Part shown: piece by piece, positions 24,021 to 37,934 of the stretch
Position numbering within the stretch: the stretch's first letter is position 1
Layout: each line of letters opens with the position of its first letter
From: Fratercula arctica
Taxonomy: Eukaryota > Chordata > Aves > Charadriiformes > Alcidae
Assembly: GCA_947846985.1 (NCBI GenBank)
Contig: CANTUZ010000001.1
Span: forward strand, 184,844,455-184,908,454
Reading direction: 5' to 3'
Length of the DNA: 64,000 bases
The notes under the pieces: generated by a model
Databases searched by the model: none
What the model saw: only the letters and a program-made list of their open reading frames with translations
What the model was told of the DNA's origin: nothing
Position numbers and translations under genes: made by a program

Positions 24021-25525
24021 AAGAAACAAGGAGATCACTACAAAGAGCAATACAAAAGCATCTTCCATAAAGTTGAAAATATTAGAAAGATTGTCACAAG
24101 TGGTAAGCAAATGGATTTACAGAGGTTTATCTTTTTCCTTTTTTCTTTTTTTTTTTGGTGGGAAACATCAAAGAAACTAGACAGCATTTACTTGAATTAT
24201 TAAATTACTGGTCAGAGGAAGTTCTCCCTCAGGCTGAGAAGAAGTAGAAGGCAATTTCTGTGTATTACAGGACAATGCAGAAAATAATAGAAGACTGAAA
24301 ATGAAGAAAGAACGGTGTCTTGAGAATGATGATTTGCAACTTGTGAATGACAAGATGATTTACAGGTGGACCCAAAGAAACAGAGGTGACAAGATAAATC
24401 TATGAGCAAGAAGAGTCCCAAAGTCCCCTCTCTAACACCCCTGCCCCCCGCCAAAAAAAATAGTGCATTTGCATTTTTAAAGACCAGAGAAGTCAGAGCT
24501 CCAGTAATCAAGTCTAAAGATACTCAGCCTTTACTAGATTTTTACTTCTGATGAGACACAGAACCCACACACACATTGTCGAGCTATGAAAAATCCTTTG
24601 TGATAAGGTCCTAGAAGGCATAATTACATGATATGAGGACTGACAAAACCACGCAGTGGATTTTGGCACGCTGACTCGAGTGAGATGAAACACAAGCAGA
24701 GACAGTGTGACACACACTGAGAAAGGAAACTGCGAGACCAGCCTGGATGTAGGGCAAAGAAGAGCCCTGGAACAAACATCAAATGGGAGGTGCTGATTAC
24801 ACATCCACAGGAAGGTGTCAGGGAGGCAGAACAAGATTTTACTTAGGACAGTTGGAAGCAGATCTGGAATACAGATAACTCTGTTCTGCAACTACACACA
24901 TGACCTCACCTTAGCTAAACTTAATATATATGCCCAGAACCCTAGACAAATGTTTAAGAAAATAACTTACACAGAGCACAATGTGAAGCTGATTCAGTGA
25001 TGGGGGAAAAAAAACTCAACAAAAACCAAAACAACCTTGGATTTTATACTAGATTTAAGCTTGGAATGCAAGGAAGAAAATAAATTGTTGCTGATAGATG
25101 AAGGAAGATAAGAACAGAATAATAAGCTAAAAATTTAGCTGGGAAGACTTTGGTGAGAAAAGTTTTATATGTGCAAAAAGAGATTAAATGAAATGAGATG
25201 TGCTAAAAAGACAATTGGGATCAAGGACAAGTTTCTTTAAGACAGACAAGAATAACGAGTCAGAGTGAGGGTAAAGAGCCAGAAAAACAGGATTAAAAAT
25301 TCAAAAGATTAAATAAAAGGGGCTGAAGAATAAAAATTCATGAAAGAGCAGAGAGGACAAAGAAATAAAGTTGACAAAAAACTGTTGCATCTGTGACTAG
25401 AGGAAGAAGGACAGAAAGTTGTAGGAGAAGAATAGGAGGTAATAAGAGGGAAAAGGACAAAACCAGGAATCACCTTTATCCCATGGAAATCACTGTATTT
25501 GCAAAAACTAATAGAGTTCAGAGAA

Positions 25526-25561
25526 GAATGTATAGAATTTATAGAATGTATAGAATTTATG
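25526..25561. repeat. 18-bp tandem duplication
   Basis: GAATGTATAGAATTTATA and GAATGTATAGAATTTATG lie head to tail with a single difference at the last base. The unit itself has an internal near-repeat of TATAGAAT. Confidence 0.9.
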
Positions 25562-26271
25562 GAAATGTTTATATTTTATTGGGTGAAATCTTTAATGACA
25601 GAAAAATCTAGAAATGTAGTTGGCTTCTGATGGTTTATCATTGCCTCTTTTAAAAGTGGTGTAGAGATCGGTGGTAGTTTAGAGCTGCTAGGAGTTACTA
25701 ACACATAAAAGAAGGGATATTACTAGACAGAGAGACGTGGTGCAATTGCATGGTCAATTAGGCCTTGTGTTCAATGCGCAACATGCCTTTTCCCATTAAT
25801 GCTATTACATATTACAATGATTACTGTCCAGAAGGAATTTTCCCTGAGCTCCTTCTCCAACAGCATCCAGGACAAAGGAAGAAAAGGGGCAGTACCCGAG
25901 GAAACAACCGGCTTGCAAAATCTCTAGGGAAACAGGGAAAGTAAGAGATACGCAGCTTCAGAAAATGTTCAAATAGCTTAAATTTTTCTTTTCTCTCCCT
26001 TGCCTGGAGAAGTGCTTTTCATGTATGCATGTAAAAGCACTGAAACTCTTCTAAACAGCTGTGCTCCCAGGTAGGAAGAGAAAATAAAATTTATTGGCTG
26101 CAGCAGATTTTAATTCCATTCTGTCTTGTCATTTTGACTGTAGCAGTTACTGCAGCTTTATCTCCAATGAGACTGGACTCCTTTTGAACCCGCCTTAAAA
26201 GGGCAGTAATGACAGTAGAGAACCCTGCTCTTCCAGCCATGGGTACAACCAGGCAACTGTGAACACAATTT

Positions 26272-26330
26272 TATGTACATAAAATAAACACATACATAAA
26301 ATTATATACATGTAATTATACACATGTAAA
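26272..26330. repeat. AT-rich ACAT/TATA low-complexity region
   Basis: Interleaved ACATA, AAATA and TATACA units with no strict period. Confidence 0.6.
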
Positions 26331-27239
26331 GGCATATCTAATAATACAATATATTTTTTTAAATGTTATACTTACATATTGAATATTTGTCTCTGTGTAT
26401 ATACATGTGCTTTTATACAACAAAATCTCCATATGTTTTGAGGAAAAAAATAAATAAGGGGAATTTAAGTTAGGAACTTGCTTCCCATGATTACATCTAG
26501 ACCCTCTTCAAATGGCTATCTCTGTGCTGCCAACTGCAATCATCAAAAACTGATGAAAATGACTTAAACCCCATGACATTGTGACAGGCTGTGATTGTGG
26601 AAAGAAATTACCTTATATTTGAGCCTTCTGTTTTCACTTTATTACCTTACTATAGAAGCTTATAACTGATGCAGCTCTATATCCCCAAGTTTCAGTGTCC
26701 CCTTTGGTACATAGTATTTTACGTTCTGGGCTTCTAAATAGCCCATTAGTCTGTTAAAAGCAGATTCAGCATAATGCCAAACTGTAGGTCTCAGGAACAC
26801 TTCTTGGCTTCCAGATCACCTTTGGTCCACCCTAGTTCTATGTTAGTACAAGACTTACAAGTACATCCTATCCTCTCCTCTCCCTTCTTACCTTGGAAAA
26901 GAAAACCAAGTATACAGAGGCTAGAAAGGAGGCACAGCACAAAATACACAGAATCAAAGACAAGAGGTACATGCTATGTAGATTAGACACCATTTAATTT
27001 CTAACTCTATATATGTTTCCAGAGCTCGGATGATTTTAATGGAGTCATGAGTTTCCTCCTAGAGAAGAATTTTTAGGTCAAGTCATCTTGAAAATAGTCA
27101 CAAGCAACATATCCATATTTTGTTTTCTCACGCAAAACCAACATAGGATGGGATTAATCTCCCCACATTAAATATCTATGCTACGGGCATTCACAGTCTA
27201 TCAAACAAAAGTCTAATGAAATTTAAACACTTCTTCAAA

Positions 27240-27810
27240 AGTTTGTTTAACCTGTTATTACAACCTTCCAGTGGCAGAAATACCCCAACTTTCTTGCATT
27301 AAACAGTATGTAGTACATAACAATCCTTTAGTTATTGAATTATTCCTAATATTTAATGCATAACCCTTAACAGTTTAATCCAATCACTTCACTTCGTCTA
27401 GTCTCATACGTCTTCTAAAGCTATGGGGAGCAGTTAATGATATCAATCATGTAGCAAACTTTTACATATTGAAAACTGCTATCAGGTCTTCTCTATCAAG
27501 CTTATATTTTCTAAATGTTCTCGTTCCTTCAGGCTTCCCTCATCTATTCAGTTTGTGTGCACCTTTTAGGTGCATTCAGTCAACCTGCTGTTCTTGCTGA
27601 GGCTTCTCCATTTCTTACTGAACCGAATAATTATCTAATATATCCTAAAATTTTTGTTTAGTAATTAAATTTAGTTTCTGTAAAGCTATCATATTCCTGC
27701 TTGCTATTCACTTTACGTTGCACAAATTCCCCTCCTACAATCTCCTTTCTTTTATAACAACTCCTAGCCAATTATCTCATACCTCACAATTTTCATGACA
27801 AATGTCAAGT
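27240..27810 (-). mobile_element. Ancient CR1 fragment
   Basis: The plus-strand order follows the reverse complement of an amniote CR1 3' half: 'TTGAATTATTCCTAATATTTAAT', 'AATCACTTCACTTCGTCTAG', 'GGGGAGCAGTTAATGATATCAATC', 'TATTGAAAACTGCTATCAGGTC', 'TTCCTTCAGGCTTCCCTCAT', and further on 'ATAACAACTCCTAGCCAATTATCTCATACC'. These correspond to 'AAGTTTTTCCTAATGTCTAA', 'CCATTACTTCTTGTCC', 'GGAGAACAATTGATCACCATC' and 'TTTGAAGACTGTTATCAGGTC'. It is heavily diverged and cannot code for protein. Confidence 0.75.
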
Positions 27811-28053
27811 AAAAAGCATGTGACAAACTACCTTATCATCTCTGACAGACTATGTATATTGATGCATCAGTACAGGAAAGACATTGTTTACTCTAAATTT
27901 GTATTTCTTTATTTGTTTGTTTTAAGAGAAGCTGGATTCTTTGACTGGATATTTTTTATGGAGGTTTCTTGGAGAAAAGATTTGCCCTATTTCATGCTAC
28001 ATACGGGGAAAAAAAAAAATCTCTACTTTTTGTATTGTCAGATACTATTATAC

Positions 28054-28072
28054 TTTGTTTTGTTTTGTTTTG
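28054..28072 (+). repeat. (TTTTG)n microsatellite
   Basis: About four TTTTG units within a T-rich region. Confidence 0.8.
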
Positions 28073-31000
28073 AATACCAAATCACTGGATTATACTGAAT
28101 TTAGCATCTCCAATGCCAAGAGGATTATTGATATCACATATGCACTGCAAGGAAAAAAAACTCTGTCTTATACAGATGTCAGTGCCACACTTTCATCAGC
28201 TTAGTGACAAGAAGTCCCCTAGTTTGAGTATCAAATCTATTTAATGTTCCCAGTGCAAAATCTTGCATCTGGATCTTTCATTTAGACAAACAATGCATGA
28301 AATCACAGACAGATTGGTAATTCCCTATTGAACTTACATCTGGGAAGATTGATTTACATTGATTATACCAACAAATGTATGGAATATATCAGAGTCATAC
28401 AAAGTAATTATCTAGTTCTTAACAGGATACAGGTGGTTGAGAGATGTGTGGAACTAAAAACTTCTCCAGTACATTTGGTCAAATATGTTCTTATAGTTAT
28501 TGTCATAGGCTACAGCATATTAGACATTAATAAAGACATTGATTCACTTCTAGAAGTCAGTAGAAGCTGGTGGAAGAGCAATCTCAGACGGATATTACCA
28601 CCAGACTCTTAAACACACATTTTATCTCCAGCACAATGCAGTATAAATCTCAGCAAAAAACATAGCTCTAAATGAAGTGAAATAAACATAAATTAACTAC
28701 TTAACATATACTTCCCCCAGGCTAGAAACTCTAGAACTCTCTGGTTTAATTTATTTTTGTGCAGTTCCACTGTAATAAAATAGACAAGACGTAAAAAAAT
28801 TACTTAACTTGAATATTATAACAGGGAAGAGTCGCTGATGTATTTGCACATTTGCTACTGGGGTTTTCAACATTACTGCTCAACATTTTTTTAAAGCAAC
28901 GTCCACAGAAAACAGAAGGTGTTAGAAGACCAGCTATGAATTATTTACGGCTATATTAACTGTATATTATACAAGTATATATTCAGTTACATATCAAAAT
29001 CCTGAAACTACTGTTTCATAATATCTATATAAATCAAAGTATGTTGTCAAGACTCTAGAGCAAATTGTATTTGCTATTGCTTCTGCTACGGGCATCGCCC
29101 CGAAGATGTAATACAGTGGTTGTGGAGATGCTCCACACTGTGACAAATCTCCAGAGCCTCTTCCAAAGAAGAGCAGAAAAATTACATCTGCACCCATTAT
29201 TTTTAGTGAGTTGTGGAAATGTGTCAGGTTTTCAGTCCCTTATAGTGTCACTGTTGTTGAGCTTTTCCATTTTCACAAGGACAAAATTACAAGTACTGTT
29301 CCTGGGAATAGAGAAGAAACTGTGTTTGCAACAGGACTGAGGCAACACCAGCACGGTTTTTTTCACTTAGCTTTTACTGACTGGATGTAGTACTTGCTTA
29401 AATTTTTGTGTCTCAGAATAGCCTTATGTCTGTATAATATGTGTCATCGTTTCTAAGGTAACTGGGCCATAATTTTTAAAAGCCAAAAGTGAGATTTTTC
29501 AAAACTGTACTGACATATCTTGATCAAATAACCTATGAAAACTTGGCCAATGACACCTCTCATTTGGGTACCTATTCAGTAAGTGTCATTCAGAAGTTCC
29601 AGTGTACTCAGTAATACAGAAAACTGATCCACAATTCACTCAACATAATGGAAAGAATTCCATTAATGTAAGTGATTTCAGATCAGGTTTTTGATTAATA
29701 TTTATATTAACAGCACTGAGAGATATCCTTAGAAATTTTACGCTCCTTGGCTTCCCATGATCTCCTGTGCATAAACAAATTTTTAGTTTTGCAGAGATTC
29801 CTTTCAGAGAAGATATTGATGACAACGGCACTGAAGAGCTTGAAAGAGTTTTGTTAGGTGTTTTGTTTCCCAGAACCAACAACAGAAGGAAGGGTTAATT
29901 ATTTCTTTGCTGAAATGGGGAGAAACTGTCTTCTGCAAAACTAGACAGCTTATTTGCTTTCATAACTTCGTGCATCAGAGGACTTGTTATAAAGAAACTT
30001 GATTGGGTCATCAGAAATCCACTGAAGGTTTTAAAATTAAAAAAACCCAACTACATCCTGTGTTCACTGAAAACCGGTGTGATTGTTACTATTAAAAAAG
30101 CTTGGAGAAAATTACAAAACACAAGGTTATTAATATAGGGATTTAAGAGCTTTCCTAATTTTCTATCAGTCAGTGTTCTTGGGAATTCTTATTAGCATTA
30201 AGCACATTAAATATTGCAACGTAACAATAATTTCCTGGTATTTATATCTATATTTATTTGGTTTTCTTTAATTTTTGGTGTTGGGTCCCCTTCTTCTTTT
30301 TGACAGTTTGAATGTCTGGGTTACAGCACAGCCAGACAGAGCTTCATGATAATGTAGTTCTTAACCGGATTTTCTGTGTCTGAAATCAGCTGATTTTAAA
30401 GTCACCCTGGGCCTTGATCTGCTGTAGCCAATAATGTGGTACTAATGGGATTCTGACACTATGCGGATGCGCGCGTGGTTTGGTGACTCATGTAGTCAAG
30501 ACTTAAAGAAACTTTTAAAACAACACTAAAAGTAACTGATGGTGATTTGGTTAGAAATTGAGACTCATTTTATTTTAAATATCCAAAGATGAGTACAATC
30601 AGAACACATCTGAGTTGGAGTGAAGATACATCTGTGTGAAACTGGAACTCCATTCTGTTTTGCAAACATCTTTTTTTTTCTTTTTTGTGAAGCTCCAATT
30701 TGAACTACAGGTTTTATTTTGGAATTCATGCTGTACTGCATCTTCTGTTGGGGGCTAGACTCCATTTGGTAGTAAGATCTTTATACCTAACTTAATTACA
30801 GTATCTGAACAGCTGACAGGGAATAAACATGACTAATGATTCTGATTATCTCTCAACTGCTGACCTATCCAACAATCTCTCTGCACAGAACCTTGCAGGG
30901 TGATCACAACTGATGATGTTCACGTCTGACATTAGAAATAACTATTGCAGAAAATCACACTTGTATCTGCAATACTTTAAAATTGAGGTAAAAACTGAAA

Positions 31001-31632
31001 ATAAAATAACTATGTACAATTTAATCTGAATTTCAGGGGCAATTTTGGGGAAATTTCTCATTTTCAGAATAAGTGAAACATTTCATTCTTTCTGCAGATC
31101 TACAGGGATGCAAATCCTATTTTCAGAGATGTCCCGTTCATGACAATATCTTTGTTGTATAACTTTACCAAACAAAGCCCAACAAGAGGGAATGCAAAAC
31201 AATTTATGTTGTTCAGCTTAATTTGTTTTCAAATTTGCGTTTATTGCCAGCTGCTGTGATTGTCAGATGGAGAGTTTCAGGTACTTCCAAATACCAGATT
31301 AGCAATCTTTCCTTGTTTTCAGAGACATGAAGTTTATTCCTCCAATCTGGTTCTATTTAATCTAAGCAGAATTTGTCTCCAGTGAGTAACGGATGTTTTT
31401 AATTTCTTGTAATTAAAGTCAGTGTGTTTAAGCATATATTATACACTTAATTTATATTTAGACTCAAAGCTTCAGTTGCCTGTAAAGTGACAACACAGAA
31501 TCTAAGTTTCAATAGCTGAATCATGATTCATTTCAATATGTTTTTCAGTTTTGTTCCCCACAGACCTATCTTATACCTCTTGATCCTTGACAAATTTGAC
31601 AAGGTTTTTTTCTCACTCGTGTGTACATCACT

Positions 31633-31690
31633 TATACATATATATATAAACACATTTATATGAGTAGATATATGTGTGTGTATATATATT
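31633..31690. repeat. TA/TG low-complexity region
   Basis: TATATATATA, then ATATATGTGTGTGTATATATAT, separated by a short unique piece. Confidence 0.75.
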
Positions 31691-33022
31691 CTAGATCCAA
31701 ATTGGAAATCCATGTACACTATATAAAATATTTAAAAGGGATTATAAATTTAACAAAAACAGGGCCTTGTCACTTTCTGTCCTTACTGTAGACTGTCACA
31801 GTCAGTGCTCTATATAAATTTCTTTCCAGAACAAAGCAGCTCTCCCAGGCTCATATGTTAAGTAATGTCTACAAGGCAGTTACACTGGAAGCTGGCCACA
31901 CACCTTAACATCAGGGATACTCTTCTATTATTGACCATTCTTCAAATATCAACCCGTGAGGATACTCGGGCGATAAGGAATAATTCAAATACAAACAGTT
32001 TTCAATCATTGCTGTTAAAGGTGTACTCATACACTCCAAAGACGTACACCACCCTTAAGCTAACTTCACGGACATATAAGAAAGTTCAAACAAAAATTTC
32101 TATGCATTAAGTGACTCAAAGATTTAAACCCCAAAACGTTGCAGGATGTTTGCCAAAACTTCAGCATGATATTTTTAATTGCTTGTCATGAACCATCTGA
32201 TTTGTTATGAAGAGTGACTCGTGTGCCTACACATAAGTGACTGTTGCTATTTTAGGCAGTCTACGGAGACATCCTCATGACAAGGGCAGCTATAACACAA
32301 CGTTCAAGAGAACTGTGCCTTTCTGAAACTGTAGCTTGTAAGACCAGACAGGATAACTAGGGCATCTAAAATGCCACTGGATGGGTATGTTTAAGCAACT
32401 GAATCCCACCTATAAAGCCTGTAAAACTTTCAGTTTTCCGTTGGAAAATAAAGGTTGTACAGAAAGACTTTTTGAATTCATCACTCAACTTTCAATGGTT
32501 TATTATGGAGGACCTTGTATTCAAAAATTTCAAATACAAATTACATTATTTTCTTTCACCACTGAATACACAACATGGATAGTGCTCATAGCAGGAAACA
32601 CTTTATTTTAACCCCTAAAGAAGTAGTCACTAAGAGAAGAAGGAAAAAACATCCTTCAGCAACAAATGCTAATCTCTTGCCCTTGACCTCGTAACAAGTC
32701 AGCATCTAACAGTTAAGTACAGCAGAACAGAACTGAGCAGCTAAAAGATGGAACTTGCCAGAAATTTGTTAAACTCTGGTAAAAGACAACTGTGGGCCAA
32801 AAAGTAGATGCCTAACTTATCTTGGCATGTTCAAAATTATTTTCACATACCTGTGTATGAAGGGATGGTATATACAGATCTGTAAATATTTCTAAAAGAC
32901 TCCTCAAAATCTGTCATGTACACTAAAGGATACACAGGAAGAGAATACAATTACCTATGCCGAGGCTCTTACAGAATGACTTTAGCACTGGTACAAAGAT
33001 ACATAGAGGATACATGAGCACA

Positions 33023-33045
33023 GGGGTGAGGGCAGGGGTGGGGGG
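33023..33045 (+). other. G-quadruplex-capable tract on the plus strand
   Basis: G runs of four, three, four and six are separated by loops of three, two and one bases, which meets the canonical quadruplex pattern. It lies on the strand opposite to IMMP2L transcription. Confidence 0.8.
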
Positions 33046-36000
33046 AGAAGAGAAACATTATTTCCTAAAATGTTCCCTAAAAATTAAAAGAAAGGAAGGG
33101 GGGTTATAGGATGAGTTACACTACGCTGCACTATACCAGCTGATTAGCTGTTGATGCAGGTATTTCTACTGTAAATGGTGAGTTCTGACCACGCAGAATT
33201 TTTAAGTCTTCACATTAAATAATGAGTCTCAAATTACCTACGAAATGCTCTGGCTTTTCTTATTCAACACCATCACAAAAATCCACATTATCCACAGAGA
33301 AATGAAAGGTACAGATGTTACCCTGTGCTTTAAGGTTTGTAACACTAGGGCCTTTCCCTTTACAGCCCTGCAACGTTTCACTTGTAGCACTGAAGTCTGC
33401 TTTTGACGTTGTAGTCTTTCACTGACATACCCCAAGGCTGCTGTGGCAATACTTTTTACCTTATACTCTCAAATGGTCTTTTCCTCATGGCCTTGGGTCA
33501 TCAAATTGCAAACTTCGATGTGTCTCTCATTTTGGGTTTCTCGTGGGAACGGATTATGACTGATGTTTAAGTCACCCTTTCTCCTCCCACCCGTCTTTCA
33601 CCTCTGACTTCGTATCGTTTGGTTTATAACTTTATGGTCAGGAATATGCAGAGCTTAGTAGATAACATTAGTAGATAATTATTATTTACATAGCCCAGAA
33701 GCAATATCCAGAAATACACATGCACAGAACTTCACAACCAGTTAAACAAGTGCAACATCTGCACCTGATCGGTGCGCTGCAGTCAGCACCACCAGCACTG
33801 ATGTGTAAGAGACCAGCAGGGAGACCAAGTCGGTCCTGCTGTAGATATGTCGTCACTGTGGGAAGTGTTCAGGGAAATTATCTGTGGTACTGGAGAAAAT
33901 GATGGGAAGAGAAGTCTTGCCAGGAGATATCCCAGTCTCTTCCTTTCCGGCTGGCCACTGTTGTAGCTTTCTCTCCTTTTTCTTTGTCTCACTCTCTTTT
34001 TTTTATTTATTTTTTTAATTATTATTTTCAAAGAAATCTATTTTTGACGTTTGAAGTATGTATACCACCAGATAGGGATCTCACAGGTAAGCCTGTCTGC
34101 TCAGCCTTTGAGCAACACAGAGAATACTCAGATTTTAAGAAGCCTTCTACAAAAATCAGTAGACATGTATACAACATTCCTGATACAGCTGCTATTTTTG
34201 CTCATGTTTGGATAATCTCAAGCATGAGTGATGGAAAGAAGATTAAGGATGCTACTAATTATAGCAGTGAAACAGTTTAAGTCTATATGGCCCTGCCGGA
34301 AGGAAAGTAATTACGAAACATTCAATATTAACCATGCTTTTATATTCTCTGAAAAAGAAAAATATTTGAATTGACAGAGGGAAATGGTTTGGTTTAAAAG
34401 TCCTCAGGCTTTTATTATTACTTCAAAAATTGACCCAAATTTTCAGATTCTATGTAGTCGAGATCCCAAAAGAACGTATCTAAAGCTGATCTAAATGAAC
34501 CTGTTCAAACATCATCAAAATTTTCCAGCAGAAGACAAGAATTAGGGATAGCTCAGTAATCTGTCAGGAAATTAAAGCTTTCTTTAGATAAATACAGAAA
34601 CTCAACCAAAGAAGCAACATCCTAACATGTTTATCACATCTCTCAAACAATTCAAAACATTCAACATTTTTTAGACAAATAGTTTGAGGGAACATAGAAG
34701 TGCAAACAAACACTGCAGCCACACATCAGAAAGTGCTTTCAACTAACTATCTAAATCTGACAATGTAAAAACATGTCGTTGAATTCTGTCTTCATATATA
34801 AGGAAATGTAGCAGTTCACCAATTCCCTTAATTGCCTCCCGTATGACAAAATTTAGTCCTCCTCTATCCCATGGGAGAGAGCTCTTGATAGAGACCAGCA
34901 AGCACTCCATAGTAACCTCTGTCTCCTTGCAAAGAAACTGGAATTAACATCAGCTGAATAAAACTTACAGGACTGAAAAATATTCTAGTACCTAAAAATT
35001 CCTTATGTCATTTTTGCTCTTTTCTTTTCATAAATCGGGCTCAAAGAGTTAATTGTGCTGAAATAAACATTAGCATAATGCCTAAGGATACAATTTTTTA
35101 CCTGGCTATGGAATTGTTGGCAGCATACATGCTGAACCTAAACTGTAGAATAACTCATTAGGAAATATGCAATAGCTGTGGCAAGATTTAGTACAAATAT
35201 GCTTGAAGTGTTTTTAAAAATTAATATTATGCTGCTATGCTTGGCTTAATTAGCTTTCTTCTTCATTTACAAAGCATATCTGTCTGGTTTATGAACTTAG
35301 TCTCTATTCCCCATTCTTGAAAACCTGTTTAATTAAAGTTTTAAGTACTGTGTAAGCTTCAGAAACAGTAGAATGACTTTTATTACTAGAAATCTAAATC
35401 CTTCTTTTAAATATGATCATACCTACGTATACTATATTGTAAATATGACAAGACATGCTCCATAATACTCCTGAACAGACACATGATACTGCTACTTTTA
35501 ATTATACATGCCATCCATTTCCACTATGTTGCATGTAGGCAATTTTGGGTTTTTTGCACAGAAAGTTGCACTAGCAGTAGAACTGTGATTAATTTAGCCA
35601 ATCGCCAAGTCAGTCCCCTGAAATCCATTAAAGGTCACCTTTCTTTTTTAGGTACGTACCTATTTCTAATCTGTTCATTGATTTCCTCATCCATTATTCT
35701 ATTCTATCTCTTTTAGAGGTACATCACTTATTAGACTCCCACCTCTACTAGCAGGGCACTATGCTTTGGTTTTCAATTATAGCAAATCCTACCACAATCT
35801 TTTTCAGCATTTATCACTTGCTCCCGGTCATGCTATAATAAATGATTAAATACTAATTTATTTTTGCTATATATACAAAATTGAAACCTAGTCATTAGAA
35901 ATGCTATCTGGGATATACCTGAAGTTCTAGAAATACATGACACATAGTTTATCATAATATATTTTTGGCTACATATTAAAAAGCTTGTGGAATAATGGTC

Positions 36001-36586
36001 AGCAAGCAGAAATTATTTGTGCAATCATTGCCAAGAGACCACAGTAAAGAAGAAAATATTTTTGGGTCCCCTGTGCACAGATGCTGGAGACCCCACTTAA
36101 TGACTTGTTACCCATTACACCCAAAATACGCTACAGTTTCATCACACAATTTACTTCACAGAAGCAGAATGTCAACAATAGTCAGTTCTATAATAATGAA
36201 AAAAGATAATAGTCATTTTCCCTCCTATTCTCATTTGAATCTCATAACCACTGGGGTGATCAATTTCCAAACCTTATTAGTTCTGCTACTGTGAACTATT
36301 CAGGCCCTCATTTCAAGAGCAGTTTGCAGTGCAAAAATAGGCAGGCAATCTTTTTAAATGAGCAATTTACAATTAATATTTCTGCCAACATATATTTGCA
36401 AGCTTTACATAATAGCAAACACAATAATTTCAAAATTTTCAAATTAAAACATGGGCAGTTATTGCTTAAGGCTGACAAACAGTGCTATAAAATGCGAACT
36501 GGCACTAAAGAAGTTTGTCAGGCCGTAAATATAAAGAGGAAAAGAAGCAAACAAATAGGAAATTTTACGCTATTTTTCTAAATTTA

Positions 36587-36628
36587 AAAAAAAAAAAAAA
36601 GAGAGAGAGAGAGAGAGAGAAAAGAGAT
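36587..36628 (+). repeat. A(14)-(GA)10 compound microsatellite
   Basis: An A run is followed directly by ten GA units and then AAAGAGA. Confidence 0.9.
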
Positions 36629-37264
36629 ATGGCATCATCAGTTCATCTTGTGTATAATTCTGTATCCATTACTCCACTCGACGGAAAAATATGAGATGCA
36701 TAAAATCAACTACAAATCTTTGAAGAGGTGGCATTTTTTGTATTCTTTACATATGTTCTTATCGCAAAAAGTGTTTTCAACAGATTTGTATTTAGACTAA
36801 ATTGGCCTATTTCCCTTAACATTAACAGAGCTCAGACAGTTCATACCAGCTGAGACTCTGATCCTATGAGAGTGTTCAGATGATCACAAATGGCAGTGTC
36901 GGTGCATTTTAAGAAGTTACTGTGCTTCAGCTGGAGTGGGTAAGCAGACATGTGGTTCCTGTCAGCTCATTGCAATGCCAAGTACATGGTGTTCATTTTA
37001 GCTGCCTTCAGCAGTTCCAAAAGGGAACCCAGGTGAAAGCATTGGAAAGATGAGCATTTAGGAAGAACACTTTGGAGGCGAGCTATGTTTTTTTTCATAT
37101 ACAGCATCAAAAGTGGTGCAATTGCTGTTGTTTCCCTACACGAGTGCAGATGGAAATGAATCTTCTTCTAATGACTAGAGTGGTATCATGACATGGTCAA
37201 CTTAAATGGATCACATGAGGGAGCAGTATCTCCAGCTGTGGGGGATGGAAGGAAGGAGGGAAGA

Positions 37265-37280
37265 GTGTGTGTGTGTGTGT
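37265..37280 (+). repeat. (GT)8 microsatellite
   Basis: Eight perfect GT units preceded by GGAAGGAAGGAGGG-type purine sequence. Confidence 0.9.
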
Positions 37281-37417
37281 AGAAATAGAAAAAGAGTAGA
37301 GAAAAGCACTACCTTAAAACCACAACTCAGTCACTTGCAGTTACCTGACCATTACTTGATTTGAGTCTAACAGAGAGTCTGCTAAATTCTTCATTCAAAG
37401 AAGACAAAGGAATTCAG

Positions 37418-37469
37418 AAAAAAAAAAAGAAAAAAGAAAAGAAAAAAGAAAAGAAAAAAAAAAGAAAAG
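37418..37469 (+). repeat. (AAAAG)n purine tract
   Basis: About 50 bases of A runs punctuated by single G residues. Confidence 0.9.
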
Positions 37470-37934
37470 TCATCATTTGGGACTCTGAAGCCAGGATAAT
37501 GATGCAAGTAATGAAATAACTGCATACTGAGTCTAGTTCGCAAAATAGTTTTCTACTCATTATAGGTGGATAGAATTCTTTCACTGTGTCACCGGCTGAG
37601 TTCAGCACCCTAAATATATTCAAGTAAGACAGAGAGAGGACACTTGCACTGCTGTAAAATGAAATGACCAGTAAGATTTATTTACATTACTCAGAGTAGA
37701 CTCTTCTGTTTCAGCATGTTTTCCTTCAATTTGCAAACATAATGATATCCCTGATCCTAATACTGTTCAAGCTAATAAAAATTGTCCTTTCAATTTACAG
37801 GAGGAAAGTGGACAGAATTACGAGGTTCTGAATCTTGTTTGCCTTCCGGCACATCTATAAAATCTGCTACTGACAAACACATGAATGTATTGTTCATTTT
37901 CTGAGATGAGGAACCCAGGGAGTTCCGTTAATGG

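Larger units (their letters stand above)
24021..27239. other. Intronic stretch, purine-rich in part
   Basis: It contains the longest chance open frame of the window (125 codons, minus, 24514-24891, no recognised motif). There is a purine-rich region at about 25060-25450, an 18-bp tandem duplication at 25526-25561 and an AT/ACAT-rich patch at 26272-26330. No gene was recognised. Confidence 0.5.
27811..37934. other. Ten-kilobase intronic stretch, no gene recognised
   Basis: Long, AT-rich and mostly unique. Structures seen are a (TTTTG)n patch at 28054-28072, TA/TG repeat at 31633-31690, a G-rich tract at 33023-33045, A/GA repeat at 36587-36628, (GT)8 at 37265-37280 and an (AAAAG)n tract at 37418-37469. 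None of its short open frames resembles a known protein to me. Confidence 0.5.

Noticed and set aside
24514..24891. Longest open frame in the window (125 codons, minus strand)
   Set aside because: No recognisable domain, Cys/Ser/Leu-rich composition typical of AT-rich antisense text, no splice or promoter context. The length is compatible with chance in 64 kb.
25060..25450. Purine-rich region considered as an exon or LTR
   Set aside because: No long frame, no terminal repeats, no family resemblance; treated as low-complexity intron.
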